Assembly: GCF_003113895.1 (NCBI RefSeq)
Contig: NZ_BDUD01000001.1
Location: 6,500,792 to 6,564,791, forward strand
From: Nostoc commune NIES-4072
Lineage (GTDB): Bacteria; Cyanobacteriota; Cyanobacteriia; Cyanobacteriales; Nostocaceae
Direction: 5' to 3'
Length of the DNA stretch: 64,000 nucleotides
Under the pieces are notes generated by a model. It worked only from the letters and a program-made list of their open reading frames with translations, ran no database searches and was not told where the DNA came from. The position numbers and the translations under genes are program-made. This document shows positions 26,482 to 34,916 of the stretch, piece after piece; position 1 is the first letter of the stretch, and each line of letters begins with the position of its first letter.

Positions 26482-27342
26482 ATGCGAAGCAACTTGATAA
26501 TTCGAGGACGCTGTTTCGAGTGGGGACAGCGCACTTATTTGATGGGGATTTTGAATGTAACGCCTGATAGTTTTAGTGATGGGGGTGAGTTTAACACTAC
26601 CTCTGCCGCTTTAGTACAGGCGCAAGCACTGGTGGCTGCTGGTGCTGACATTATCGATGTGGGCGGTCAATCAACTCGACCAGGGGCAAAGCAAATAACT
26701 CTGGCACAGGAACTTGACCGGGTGTTATCGGTGTTACAGGTGCTAAGACCAGAAATTTCAGTCCCGATTTCTGTAGATACGACCCGTGCTGTTGTAGCCA
26801 AGGCATCTGTAGAAGTTGGAGCGGATATTATTAATGATATTTCTGGCGGTACTTTTGACTCAGAAATGTTACCAACAGTTGCAGAGTTAGGTGTGCCGAT
26901 TATTTTAATGCATATCCGGGGAACACCACAGACAATGCAGCAACAGACTGATTATCAAGATTTGCTCGGAGAAATTTATAGTTTTTTAGATCGGCAAATT
27001 GGGGTAGCAACTGCTGCGGGCATTGACCGGGATAAAATTATTATTGATCCTGGTATTGGTTTTGCTAAGAACTATGAGCAAAATTTAGAAATTTTTCGCC
27101 GCTTGCGATCGCTCTCACCACTCAATTGTCCTATCTTGGTAGGAGCATCCCGTAAAAGTTTTATTGGTCGCATTTTAAATCAACCAGATCCCAAAGCACG
27201 AGTTTGGGGAACGGCAGCAGCTTGTTGTGCTGCTATTTTTAACGGCGCTGATATCCTTCGAGTTCACGATGTTCAAGAAATGCGTGATGTTTCACTAGTA
27301 GCCGATGCACTACTGAGGCAAGCCGCACACCATGACTGTTAG
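26482..27342 (+). CDS. folP: Dihydropteroate synthase
   Basis: 286 residues. It joins p-aminobenzoate to the pterin diphosphate in folate synthesis, in the cytoplasm. Family signatures are present in order: GILNVTPDSFSDGG, DVGGQSTRPGA (GGQ in place of the common GGE), VDTTRA, INDISGG, DPGIGFAK and GASRKSF. It is 52 bp after tpiA, so a two-gene transcript is likely. Its stop codon overlaps the stop of the convergent SPFH gene in a TTAG tetramer. Confidence 0.95.
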   Translation: MRSNLIIRGRCFEWGQRTYLMGILNVTPDSFSDGGEFNTTSAALVQAQALVAAGADIIDVGGQSTRPGAKQITLAQELDRVLSVLQVLRPEISVPISVDTTRAVVAKASVEVGADIINDISGGTFDSEMLPTVAELGVPIILMHIRGTPQTMQQQTDYQDLLGEIYSFLDRQIGVATAAGIDRDKIIIDPGIGFAKNYEQNLEIFRRLRSLSPLNCPILVGASRKSFIGRILNQPDPKARVWGTAAACCAAIFNGADILRVHDVQEMRDVSLVADALLRQAAHHDC

Positions 27343-28184
27343 GTATTACCGTTTTCGCGTTTTTTGCCGTTACCTTCTGGATTTTCTGGGTTGGCTATCA
27401 ACTCCTGGAACATTTCACTTGAGTTTGCTGGGTCTACAAAGACAATTTTGGCATTACTGCTCTCACCAAGTTTTTGGCTAGCATCTACGTAATCTTGAGC
27501 TACAAGATACCGCAGAATGTCCCTACTATCTGGATTGGAACGGAGAGCTTGAGAAATGATTTGCACTGAAGCCATAGTTCCTTCTGCTTTTTTAATCGCA
27601 GCTTCCTTTTCTCCTTCTGCTTCAGTAATCAGCGCCCGTTTTTTGATTTCAGCAGCTTGCTGCTCTTCCCTCGACTTTCGTACACTCTCAGGTAGGGTAA
27701 TTCTTTGAAGGTCTAACCGGAGAATCTCAACTCCCCAATCTGCCGTTATCTCATTTAACTGGTCTATGATAGCTGAGTGCATCTCCGCTCTGGAGACATT
27801 AGTCTGCTCTAAGGTGTTTTGGGCAATGATTTCTCGAAGCGTGGTTGTAGTCACCTGTATCAGTGCCCCTTGCAGATCCTCAATAGCATAAAAGCTTTTC
27901 TCAATATCTCTAATGCGCCAGTAGACAATAGCATCCACTTCTACATAAATATTATCTTGGGTGATCACATTCTGAGGTTTGATGTCTAAAAACTGCTCTC
28001 GTGTAGTATCTTCCATCACAATCTGATCTACCAAGGGAACAATAAAATTCAGCCCAGGTTTAAGTTTCCGATGATACTGCCCCAAGCGTTCAACTAGGGC
28101 TTCATTACCTTGATTAATTAGTTTTGCAGAACCTAAGGCATAAGCTATAAGCACTAAAACTATAAAAATGATTGGCGTCTCCAT
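27339..28184 (-). CDS. SPFH/Band 7 stomatin-like protein
   Basis: 281 residues. One N-terminal membrane segment (IIFIVLVLIAYALG) is followed by the SPFH domain (QGNEALVERLGQYHRKLKPGLNFIVP), then a helical region with EEQQAAEIKKRA and EAEGEKEAAIKKAEG coiled coil, as in stomatin/QmcA/HflK proteins. These form membrane microdomain oligomers that often control proteases. No protease or NfeD gene is adjacent. Convergent with folP, with overlapping stop codons. Confidence 0.92.
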   Translation of the reverse strand: METPIIFIVLVLIAYALGSAKLINQGNEALVERLGQYHRKLKPGLNFIVPLVDQIVMEDTTREQFLDIKPQNVITQDNIYVEVDAIVYWRIRDIEKSFYAIEDLQGALIQVTTTTLREIIAQNTLEQTNVSRAEMHSAIIDQLNEITADWGVEILRLDLQRITLPESVRKSREEQQAAEIKKRALITEAEGEKEAAIKKAEGTMASVQIISQALRSNPDSRDILRYLVAQDYVDASQKLGESSNAKIVFVDPANSSEMFQELIANPENPEGNGKKRENGNT

Positions 28185-29163
28185 ATATACTCCTATTCAG
28201 CTTTTGGGAGAATTTAGTGTCAAAGATATGCTAATAGCTTGTCATATCTTTGAGTTTAATGTTTTGAGTCTGTAATTTTATCAACACCAGCAGCGATGTC
28301 TGATGTCGAATCGCTGCGCGTCTTGTACATATTCTGTAAGTAGCCTGTTTTGCGGAATGCGTAGAAGCTCTGCTTCTTGTCGTCAGACAACGCTATTAAA
28401 GCACCTTGATAAAATGCTGGCAAGGACTACTTTATCTCATCAACATTATTTGTATTGACATCTTCAGACAGCTTGGACTTGAATTCAGTATATTTACATA
28501 GACTAAGTAAGTTATAGTAAAATTTATGAAAACTTTAAAACTTTAGTATAATCTGAGAAAAATTGGTTTTGACCATTAAAAATATAAAAAGATTATAGGC
28601 AGGGTGTAAATCAGACTTATATGTTTAATTTTAATTTTTATAAGTTTAGAGTTTTTTAATCAAACATCATAGTTTTTAGCGACTAATAGATACCTCTTCC
28701 CAGGAGATTACCAGCTATTCTTTAGATATTAGCGATTATAACAAGTGTGTTTATATTAGTGTTTTTTCGTAGAAAAGCTAGTAATTTTGGATAGGTTTTA
28801 TTAGAAATTGGTATAGTACTAGTTTTATTCAATGGTAGAGTAATTTTAAGAATCAACTAGCATATAAAGTTTATTTATTCTTATCACTACATCAAGAGTG
28901 TGATATAAATTATTTAACGAAGGTAAAATCAACTTTCAAAATTTGTATATATAATCATTACATTTTAGTATACTTATTATTAACTAATAATGTAATATTA
29001 GCCAGTTCATAGTACAGCCATAAAAATTTAACATTATAATTTTCCCATCATCTGTATTGCATCTGAGAGTGCATTAGGGCACTTAGATTATCATTTAGTT
29101 AAGTACCGATTTCACGACGTAGAAACACACACAACCTTCTTCAAGCGGACGGATAGCCTCTTA
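28185..29163. other. Long AT-rich gene-free region
   Basis: Nearly 1 kb without a credible ORF in any frame. A dispersed repeat (GCGTAGAAGCTCTGCTTCTT, near 28360-28379) is present near the left side, and the rest is very AT-rich. It includes the promoters of the stomatin-like gene and rpsU. No tRNA or recognisable RNA gene was found, although an unknown small RNA is possible. Confidence 0.5.
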
Positions 29164-29247
29164 ATGATGACTTTAGCTCAGGGGGGTTTTACTAAGGTTG
29201 AGAGTAATATTAGAATGGAAACTATTGATGATGAGGAACAGGCAAGA

Positions 29248-29427
29248 ATGACCCAGGTGGTTCTAGGAGAGAACGAAGGAATAGACTCAGCTTTGCGTCG
29301 GTTTAAGCGTCAGGTTTCCAAAGCTGGGATATTAGCTGATGTGAAATATCATCGGCACTTTGAAACACCGATTGAAAAACGTAAACGTAAGGCAGTGGCA
29401 GCTAGACGCACAAGACGTTTTAAATAA
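29248..29427 (+). CDS. rpsU: 30S ribosomal protein S21
   Basis: 59 residues from ATG 29248 ([20 protein letters not shown]), the usual S21 start, with GAGGA nine to thirteen bases upstream. In-frame ATGs at 29164 and 29215 would add 28 or 11 residues not normally present. The protein is small and strongly basic, ending in [16 protein letters not shown]. It binds near the mRNA exit of the 30S subunit and helps initiation. The long AT-rich leader may hold regulatory sequence. Confidence 0.9.
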   Translation: MTQVVLGENEGIDSALRRFKRQVSKAGILADVKYHRHFETPIEKRKRKAVAARRTRRFK

Positions 29428-29693
29428 ACTTATTTGGGTACGGGCGTTGCTTAAGGTTATGACCTAAAACAGGTAATAGCGCGTAGTCCTAGCCCGTCGT
29501 AGACATCGCCATTATTCTTACAAAATTTAAGCAAACTATGCCGCACCCCAAATTAGGGTGTAGATGAGTCACTTCTTGTATGTACAGAAGGCGTTAAGGA
29601 GTTTATATCAGTTGGATGGAACAAGCTAAAATCGCTGCCCATCAACTAAAATAAGCGCCTTTGCCAAACTTACAAGCCAGTATTCATCCAACT

Positions 29694-30335
29694 CTAAGAC
29701 TCAGAATTATTAATGGTGCGGCTATTACAAATATTCATCGCCTTTTCTACTCCCTGCTTGAGGCTTAGTTCAATACACTCAACCACGAACTGAAGTACAA
29801 GAGACATCTGCTGATTTTCTGCTGCCGAAAATCGCCCCAGCACATGAGAAACAGCATCAGAATCATCGTTGTTAGCTGCACCTTTGGGTTTACCAATACC
29901 GATTCGCAAACGGGGAAAGTTTTGGGTACTAAGATGTGCGATCGCACTTTTCATGCCGTTATGTCCCCCAGCCGAACCAGATAAACGCAGACGAGTTTTT
30001 CCCAAAGGCAAATCCATATCGTCATAAATCACCAGCACTGATTCAGGCGGTAATTTATACCAACTCGTCACCGCTTGTATTGCTTGTCCTGAGCGATTCA
30101 TATAAGTTAACGGCTTGAGCAAGCGAATCTTACCTCCGCCTATGGCCATACCCTCACCATACTCACCCTGAAACTTGCGGTTTTCTGCTAAGGGAATGCG
30201 CCAAGAACGGGAGAGACTTTCTACAGCAGCAAAGCCGATATTATGGCGTGTTTGGTCGTACTTGCTTTCTGGATTCCCCAACCCGACAATTAGCTGAGGA
30301 ATCACCAAAGCTGGTTGCTTAACAGCTTCTGTCAT
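29694..30335 (-). CDS. pth: Peptidyl-tRNA hydrolase
   Basis: 213 residues. It releases tRNA from peptidyl-tRNA that has dropped off ribosomes. The catalytic His is in TRHNIGF and partner residues are in VGLGNPESKY, YDDMDLPLGK and GGHNGMKS, all conserved. The start at 30335 gives about 14 residues before the core, a short extension. A tatA-like gene lies 360 bp upstream on the same strand. Confidence 0.95.
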   Translation of the reverse strand: MTEAVKQPALVIPQLIVGLGNPESKYDQTRHNIGFAAVESLSRSWRIPLAENRKFQGEYGEGMAIGGGKIRLLKPLTYMNRSGQAIQAVTSWYKLPPESVLVIYDDMDLPLGKTRLRLSGSAGGHNGMKSAIAHLSTQNFPRLRIGIGKPKGAANNDDSDAVSHVLGRFSAAENQQMSLVLQFVVECIELSLKQGVEKAMNICNSRTINNSES

Positions 30336-30697
30336 TTTGCCTACAGTCGATCAATTTTAGATTTTAGATTTGCAATTTTGGATTGAAAGAAACCACAAGA
30401 GTATAGGGTTTGGTGATTTTAGATTGACGATCGCGCGTATCATTAGCCAGTCAAACGCTCCTGCATCGTTAATGCAACGCTTATGAGCGTCTTTTAGATT
30501 TGTTCTATCCACCAAGGAAATTGCTCTGAACCGCAAAACAAACAATAGACATCTCCAGAAAATAATTATGCGTTACCTGAAATCCTTGTAGAGAAGTTGC
30601 ATTGTAACGTCTCTACATTCTTTTTCGGATAAGTCTAATCTAAAATCCAAAATCCAAAATCCAAAATTGGTATGGTCAATTGATATCTAGCACTCTC
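30336..30697. other. Gene-free interval rich in ATTTTAG and CCAAAAT repeats
   Basis: Contains TTTTAGATTT repeats at 30355-30372, the palindrome GTAGAGAAGTTGCATTGTAACGTCTCTAC near 30587-30614, and ATCCAAA repeats at 30640-30666. A 62-codon frame in it is composed of repeat sequence and was not accepted. Confidence 0.6.
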
Positions 30698-30970
30698 CTA
30701 GCTAGATTGGGAAGAACTAGCGGTATCCTGCTCAGATTTAGCAGGGTAGATTTGCTTAGGTTCCAACTCAGCAGTAGTCTTGACAACTTCTTCTAACTGT
30801 TCTGCTTCTTTTTGAAACTCGTTTTGAAAATCTTTGGAAGCCTCTTGGAAACTACGAATAGTTTTACCTACACTCCGACCAATCTCTGGTAGCTTCTTGG
30901 GGCCAAAGATTAATAATGCTACTACCATAATTACAGCCATTTCCGGCAGACCAATACCAAATATATTCAT
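30698..30970 (-). CDS. tatA: Sec-independent translocase TatA/TatE-type subunit
   Basis: 90 residues. The N-terminal membrane helix (GLPEMAVIMVVALLIFG) is followed by the invariant FGPKKLPEIGRSVG hinge and an amphipathic helix, then an acidic/polar tail. It forms the pore of the twin-arginine pathway that exports folded proteins across thylakoid and plasma membranes. Cyanobacterial tatA and tatB cannot always be told apart by sequence. A terminator for the upstream psbH gene lies between the two. Confidence 0.92.
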   Translation of the reverse strand: MNIFGIGLPEMAVIMVVALLIFGPKKLPEIGRSVGKTIRSFQEASKDFQNEFQKEAEQLEEVVKTTAELEPKQIYPAKSEQDTASSSQSS

Positions 30971-31056
30971 TTTTGTCTCCTATAAACTATATGAACCACT
31001 ACAGAAACTCATACATTATTTAGTCTACTCAATGGTTCGTATGCACTGAGCATTGA

Positions 31057-31080
31057 CAAAAAAACCCGGAAAAACCGGGT
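31057..31080 (-). terminator. Rho-independent terminator of psbH
   Basis: On the minus strand ACCCGG-TTTTT-CCGGGT is followed by a run of seven T. It lies 42 bp after the psbH stop codon, so psbH is terminated before tatA. Confidence 0.9.
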
Positions 31081-31121
31081 GTAACATAACTTGTTATCCA
31101 AACTTGATAGCTGTGTATCCT

Positions 31122-31325
31122 TTAGCGCCCTAAACTGCGCCAATCGACTACTACATCCTCAACCAACAGTGTTCTATTGTAAAGTTGCAGAATAATTAGC
31201 AGAAACACGAAAAATAGCAAGATAAAAACAGCCATCACCGGGGTAGTACCCCAACCTGGAGCCACTTTCCCATACTCAGAGTTCAGTGGTTTCAGGATAT
31301 CTCCCAACCTAGTCCTTTGTGCCAT
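31122..31325 (-). CDS. psbH: Photosystem II reaction centre protein H
   Basis: 67 residues, the usual cyanobacterial length. One thylakoid membrane helix ([21 protein letters not shown]) follows the stromal N-terminus [20 protein letters not shown] with the conserved GWGTTP. The subunit stabilises the QB side of photosystem II. It is divergent from psbN, with 85 bp between the two starts, the conserved arrangement in cyanobacteria. Confidence 0.97.
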   Translation of the reverse strand: MAQRTRLGDILKPLNSEYGKVAPGWGTTPVMAVFILLFFVFLLIILQLYNRTLLVEDVVVDWRSLGR

Positions 31326-31410
31326 AGTTCACCTAATATTACTTGCCAAAGCTTTTTTTAATCTTCTGTAATATTCTATAAGAATAGCACTCATCATCTA
31401 TTCCTCAATT

Positions 31411-31542
31411 ATGGAACCCGCAATAGTTCTTAGCATTTCTGTAGCTGCCGTGGTGATTGCCATCACCGGAATTTCGATTTATACCTCTTTTGGCCCTCCT
31501 AGCAAGCAATTGAACGATCCGTTCGATGATCACGAAGACTAA
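31411..31542 (+). CDS. psbN: PsbN, photosystem II assembly factor
   Basis: 43 codons from ATG 31411. The protein reads MEPAIVLSISVAAVVIAITG then ISIYTSFGPPSKQLNDPFDD HED, with one membrane helix and the hallmark YTSFGPPSKxLxDPFxxH. PsbN helps photosystem II assembly and repair and is not a stable subunit. It is too short for many gene finders. Divergent from psbH on the opposite strand, as in other cyanobacteria and in plastids. Confidence 0.96.
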   Translation: MEPAIVLSISVAAVVIAITGISIYTSFGPPSKQLNDPFDDHED

Positions 31543-31545
31543 AAA

Positions 31546-31582
31546 AGTCATTAGTCATTAGTCATTAGTCATTAGTCATTTG
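31546..31582. repeat. AGTCATT short tandem repeat
   Basis: Four to five AGTCATT units directly after psbN. Same family as 16138-16240 and 46546-46710. Confidence 0.85.
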
Positions 31583-31632
31583 TCAATGGTTTGTGGAAAA
31601 CCACAACTGACCACTGACATAGCAATAGTGGC

Positions 31633-34600
31633 TCACTCCAGCCTGGGATTAATCGCTGGTATCACCTTGAAACTGGCGATTTTCCAAGGCTGTATCGTCA
31701 AGGTTTGTTGCCCAGATGAGAATTCAGTAGTAGAGGAACGCTCTAATAAATCTACTCTATCCCCTAAATTTAACCCTAAATCACTTTGCCAAGATAACTC
31801 GGCTGTTTCTCCTTGACATTCATAACATCGCAGAATTAACTGCTGTGGGTTATCTTCTGATGGCTTGAAGGCCATCAAGATTAAATTTTCAGCTGATAAA
31901 TCTAGAAAACTCACCCCCAACCACTCTTTATCGGCAGATAGAGGAGAATTTTTATGTGGGTTTTGATTAACGGGATTCAATATTACTTGCAACGGTATAT
32001 TTAATTCATAGCCACGCCGTACTGTATGGGCTGATTCCCAGCTACCAGCATGAGGATACAAGGTATATGTGAACTCGTGAAAACCTTTGTCAGCCTCTGA
32101 GTCTGGCCAATTAGGACTGCGTAGGAGTGTTAAGCGGAGTTGATCTGGTTTGCTGTCGTAACCGTATTTACAATCATTCAGCAAACTAACTCCGTAAATA
32201 CCCTCCTGTGTTTCTCCTGTCAAATCAGCCCAACGCAAGGCGGGAACTTCCCATTTTGCCTGTTCTGCGGGGGTTTGCGGTTTAGTTGGACGGCGAATTG
32301 CGCCACAGGGAATTTCATAAGTAGCAAAGTCTGCTTCGATATTCAAAGGAAAAGCAGCTTTCACTAATACATGATTTTCTTGCCAATTGACAGTAGTAGC
32401 TATTTTCAGCAGAGGTGAAGTAGCTTGCAGAATATAGTCTTGGCAAAATTCCGATTCACCTAACTGACGCACCACGCGCACACGACTTTGCACTGGGCCT
32501 TGTTCTACCCACTGAATAGATAGAAGATTTGTTGAGGGTAAGGGATGTTGAGCGTAATTGGGGTCTATATTCCAAGCATCCCAATATTGACCACTGTCTT
32601 TAAAAGCTTGTAGTTGATTCCCCGCTCCATTCAAAACTTCTCGTTGATAAGTTTTGTTAAAAACACTTGATAAATCTCCAGTATCAGGATCTATAACAAC
32701 CCGTAGGAATTCATTTTCTAAAATCCAGTCTGGGAGGAGTGGGGGGGGTGGGGGGGATGAGGGAGATGAGGGGGAAAGCCAAAATATGCGGTAGCCGACG
32801 GGTGGAATTTCGGTGGCGAGAAATAGTAGTGTTGATGGTTCAGATAATTGGGAGACAACCTGCTTTCCAGAAGCATCGTAAATCTGCCATTGCTCTGGCG
32901 TAGGTAAAGCTACAGAGACTACCTCAGAGCGTTGCCAATTGAGAGAATTGAAAACGAAAATAGGCAAACTATTGGGTTTTGGTGGTTCTGATAGGGTAAT
33001 GTGAGATGCGATCGCTAAAAGTGATTCCTGTAATATCTTCGTTCCCATTTGTTCCACTTGCTGCCATTGGGGCAACGCATCTGTGTAAACTTGGGTAATT
33101 GAAGAACCAGGTAAAATATCGTGAAACTGTTGAAATAACACCTGCTTCCAGGCTGCTTCGATTTCTGCTTTAGGATATATCACACCACAGCTTACGGTTG
33201 CCAAAGTAGCAAATAATTCAGCTTCATACAATAAATTTTCACAACGACGATTCCAGCGCTTTTGATCTGCGTGTGTAGTGTAGCAACCGCGATGGAATTC
33301 GAGGTATAGTTCGTCATTCCAGGTGGGGAAGGTAGGGGGAGAATCATGATTATTAACAGACGCGATGAATCGCGTCTCTACAATTTGCTGTAAATATTTT
33401 TCAGCCGTTGTGAATTCGATATCTGGGAAAAAAGGCGACTTTTGCCAGCGTTGGGCGGTTTCTAACATATCACGGGTGGGGCCGCCGCCGTGGTCGCCGA
33501 CACCGGGAAGCCACAGCGATTCTGCTAAACCAGTTTGGGTTTGCCATTCAAGAGCGTAGGATGCCATTTTAACTGGGTCTATAGCTTCACCGATGGGTGC
33601 AGACATCAAACTAAAGACTTCGCTACCGTCAGGCGATCGCCACCAAAAAGCCCCATAATCAAATTTAGTAGTATCATTCCACCGCAACTTCTGCGTGACA
33701 AAATACTCAATGCCAGCATTAGCGAAAAACTGCGGTAAAGTGGCACAAAAACCAAAAGAATCTGGAACCCACACCACAGTTGAAAGTTTACCAAATTTTT
33801 CCTGAATGTAGCGCTGGCCATACAATAGCTGACGGACTATTGATTCACCAGCAATTATGTTGAGTTCTGGTTCTACCCACATTCCGCCGACAACTTCCCA
33901 ACGTCCAGCAACTACCTGTGCTTGAATTATCCTAAATAAATCCGGGCGATGTTCTTCAATCCAAGCATAAAGTGCAGGAGTCGAATGACAGAAAATTAAC
34001 TCAGGAAAATCTTCTTGCAACTTCAAAACCGACTCAAAAGTGTTTTGTGCCGCATTCCAAGTTTCACTCACAGGCCATAACCATGCTAAATCTAAGTGAG
34101 CATGACCCAACAAGAAAATTTTAGATTTTAGATTTTTGATTTTGGATTGGGATAAGCTTTGCCTCAACGACTTAACCAACTCTCCCTTCTCTGCGTTTTC
34201 TGCGTCTTGGCGGTTCGTTATTTTCTTCAGCGCTTCGACCAAAACATCTAACTTCTCCGGCGCAAACTTTTCTAAATAAAGTTGCACTACAGCTAACTCA
34301 TCAGCCACAAAACCCGGATCGGGATTATTATCAACAGTAGACTCATAAACTAGGAGCGATCGCACTAAAGCACCATCACAATGCCCCGGACTCACTAACC
34401 GCAAAGCCACAATAAACTCTTCCCCTGGCGTCACCCCTTGACTGAGAAGCACTCTAGGCGAACAATCAAATAAATCACCCTCCAGCACTAACTCCCCATT
34501 CACATAAATTTCAGCAGAATCCGCCCACCAAACCAGCGCCAGCCGCAAAGATAACCCAGCTAAGGGATAGCCCTGTAAATCTTGGGGAACCACCACTCTT

Positions 34601-34827
34601 TGCACTAGCCATAACACTTTTTTCCCGCCTGTCCAAGCGATATGTTCTTTAGCATTTAACTGGACAGGTTGCCAATGAGACAAATTAGCAGCTACAACAT
34701 CAGTAATAATCAGGTCAGATTCCTGGTATAGCCAAGTAGACTGAATATTAACTTGACAAAAAGAGCGCAGCTGCTCAATTGCTTGTGAGATTAATTTGGT
34801 CTGGGATTGAGAGACAGTCGGGGTCAT
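31633..34827 (-). CDS. Alpha-mannosidase, glycoside hydrolase family 38
   Basis: 1064 residues, full length for the family. Hydrolyses alpha-mannosides, probably in the cytoplasm since no signal peptide is visible. The zinc motif HAHLDLAWLW (near residue 245) and the nucleophile Asp in WVPDSFGF are intact, followed by the middle helical and C-terminal beta domains. Three low-complexity segments look like in-frame repeats: NRQDAENAEK...SKIKNLKSKI before the zinc motif, ETRFIASV encoded by the palindrome at 33358-33377, and SSPSSPPPPP at 32736-32775. All are near domain edges or loops. Confidence 0.93.
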   Translation of the reverse strand: MTPTVSQSQTKLISQAIEQLRSFCQVNIQSTWLYQESDLIITDVVAANLSHWQPVQLNAKEHIAWTGGKKVLWLVQRVVVPQDLQGYPLAGLSLRLALVWWADSAEIYVNGELVLEGDLFDCSPRVLLSQGVTPGEEFIVALRLVSPGHCDGALVRSLLVYESTVDNNPDPGFVADELAVVQLYLEKFAPEKLDVLVEALKKITNRQDAENAEKGELVKSLRQSLSQSKIKNLKSKIFLLGHAHLDLAWLWPVSETWNAAQNTFESVLKLQEDFPELIFCHSTPALYAWIEEHRPDLFRIIQAQVVAGRWEVVGGMWVEPELNIIAGESIVRQLLYGQRYIQEKFGKLSTVVWVPDSFGFCATLPQFFANAGIEYFVTQKLRWNDTTKFDYGAFWWRSPDGSEVFSLMSAPIGEAIDPVKMASYALEWQTQTGLAESLWLPGVGDHGGGPTRDMLETAQRWQKSPFFPDIEFTTAEKYLQQIVETRFIASVNNHDSPPTFPTWNDELYLEFHRGCYTTHADQKRWNRRCENLLYEAELFATLATVSCGVIYPKAEIEAAWKQVLFQQFHDILPGSSITQVYTDALPQWQQVEQMGTKILQESLLAIASHITLSEPPKPNSLPIFVFNSLNWQRSEVVSVALPTPEQWQIYDASGKQVVSQLSEPSTLLFLATEIPPVGYRIFWLSPSSPSSPPPPPLLPDWILENEFLRVVIDPDTGDLSSVFNKTYQREVLNGAGNQLQAFKDSGQYWDAWNIDPNYAQHPLPSTNLLSIQWVEQGPVQSRVRVVRQLGESEFCQDYILQATSPLLKIATTVNWQENHVLVKAAFPLNIEADFATYEIPCGAIRRPTKPQTPAEQAKWEVPALRWADLTGETQEGIYGVSLLNDCKYGYDSKPDQLRLTLLRSPNWPDSEADKGFHEFTYTLYPHAGSWESAHTVRRGYELNIPLQVILNPVNQNPHKNSPLSADKEWLGVSFLDLSAENLILMAFKPSEDNPQQLILRCYECQGETAELSWQSDLGLNLGDRVDLLERSSTTEFSSGQQTLTIQPWKIASFKVIPAINPRLE
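33358..33377. repeat. Palindromic repeat inside the mannosidase gene
   Basis: AGACGCGATGAATCGCGTCT, near-perfect palindrome. An almost identical copy (AGACGCGATTAATCGCGTCT) lies between genes at 63191-63210, which shows it is a dispersed element rather than chance in the coding sequence. Confidence 0.75.
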
Positions 34828-34916
34828 ATATTCGCTAAGATGAGGTGTTGATCGTTTTTATTGTTTGGCGCGAGTCTGACAACTTATACAAGACTTGAAC
34901 TAAAAAAATTACTACT

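Noticed and set aside
30357..30545. 62-codon ORF upstream of pth
   Set aside because: Partly made of ATTTTAG repeats, with no ribosome site and no similarity to a known small protein.
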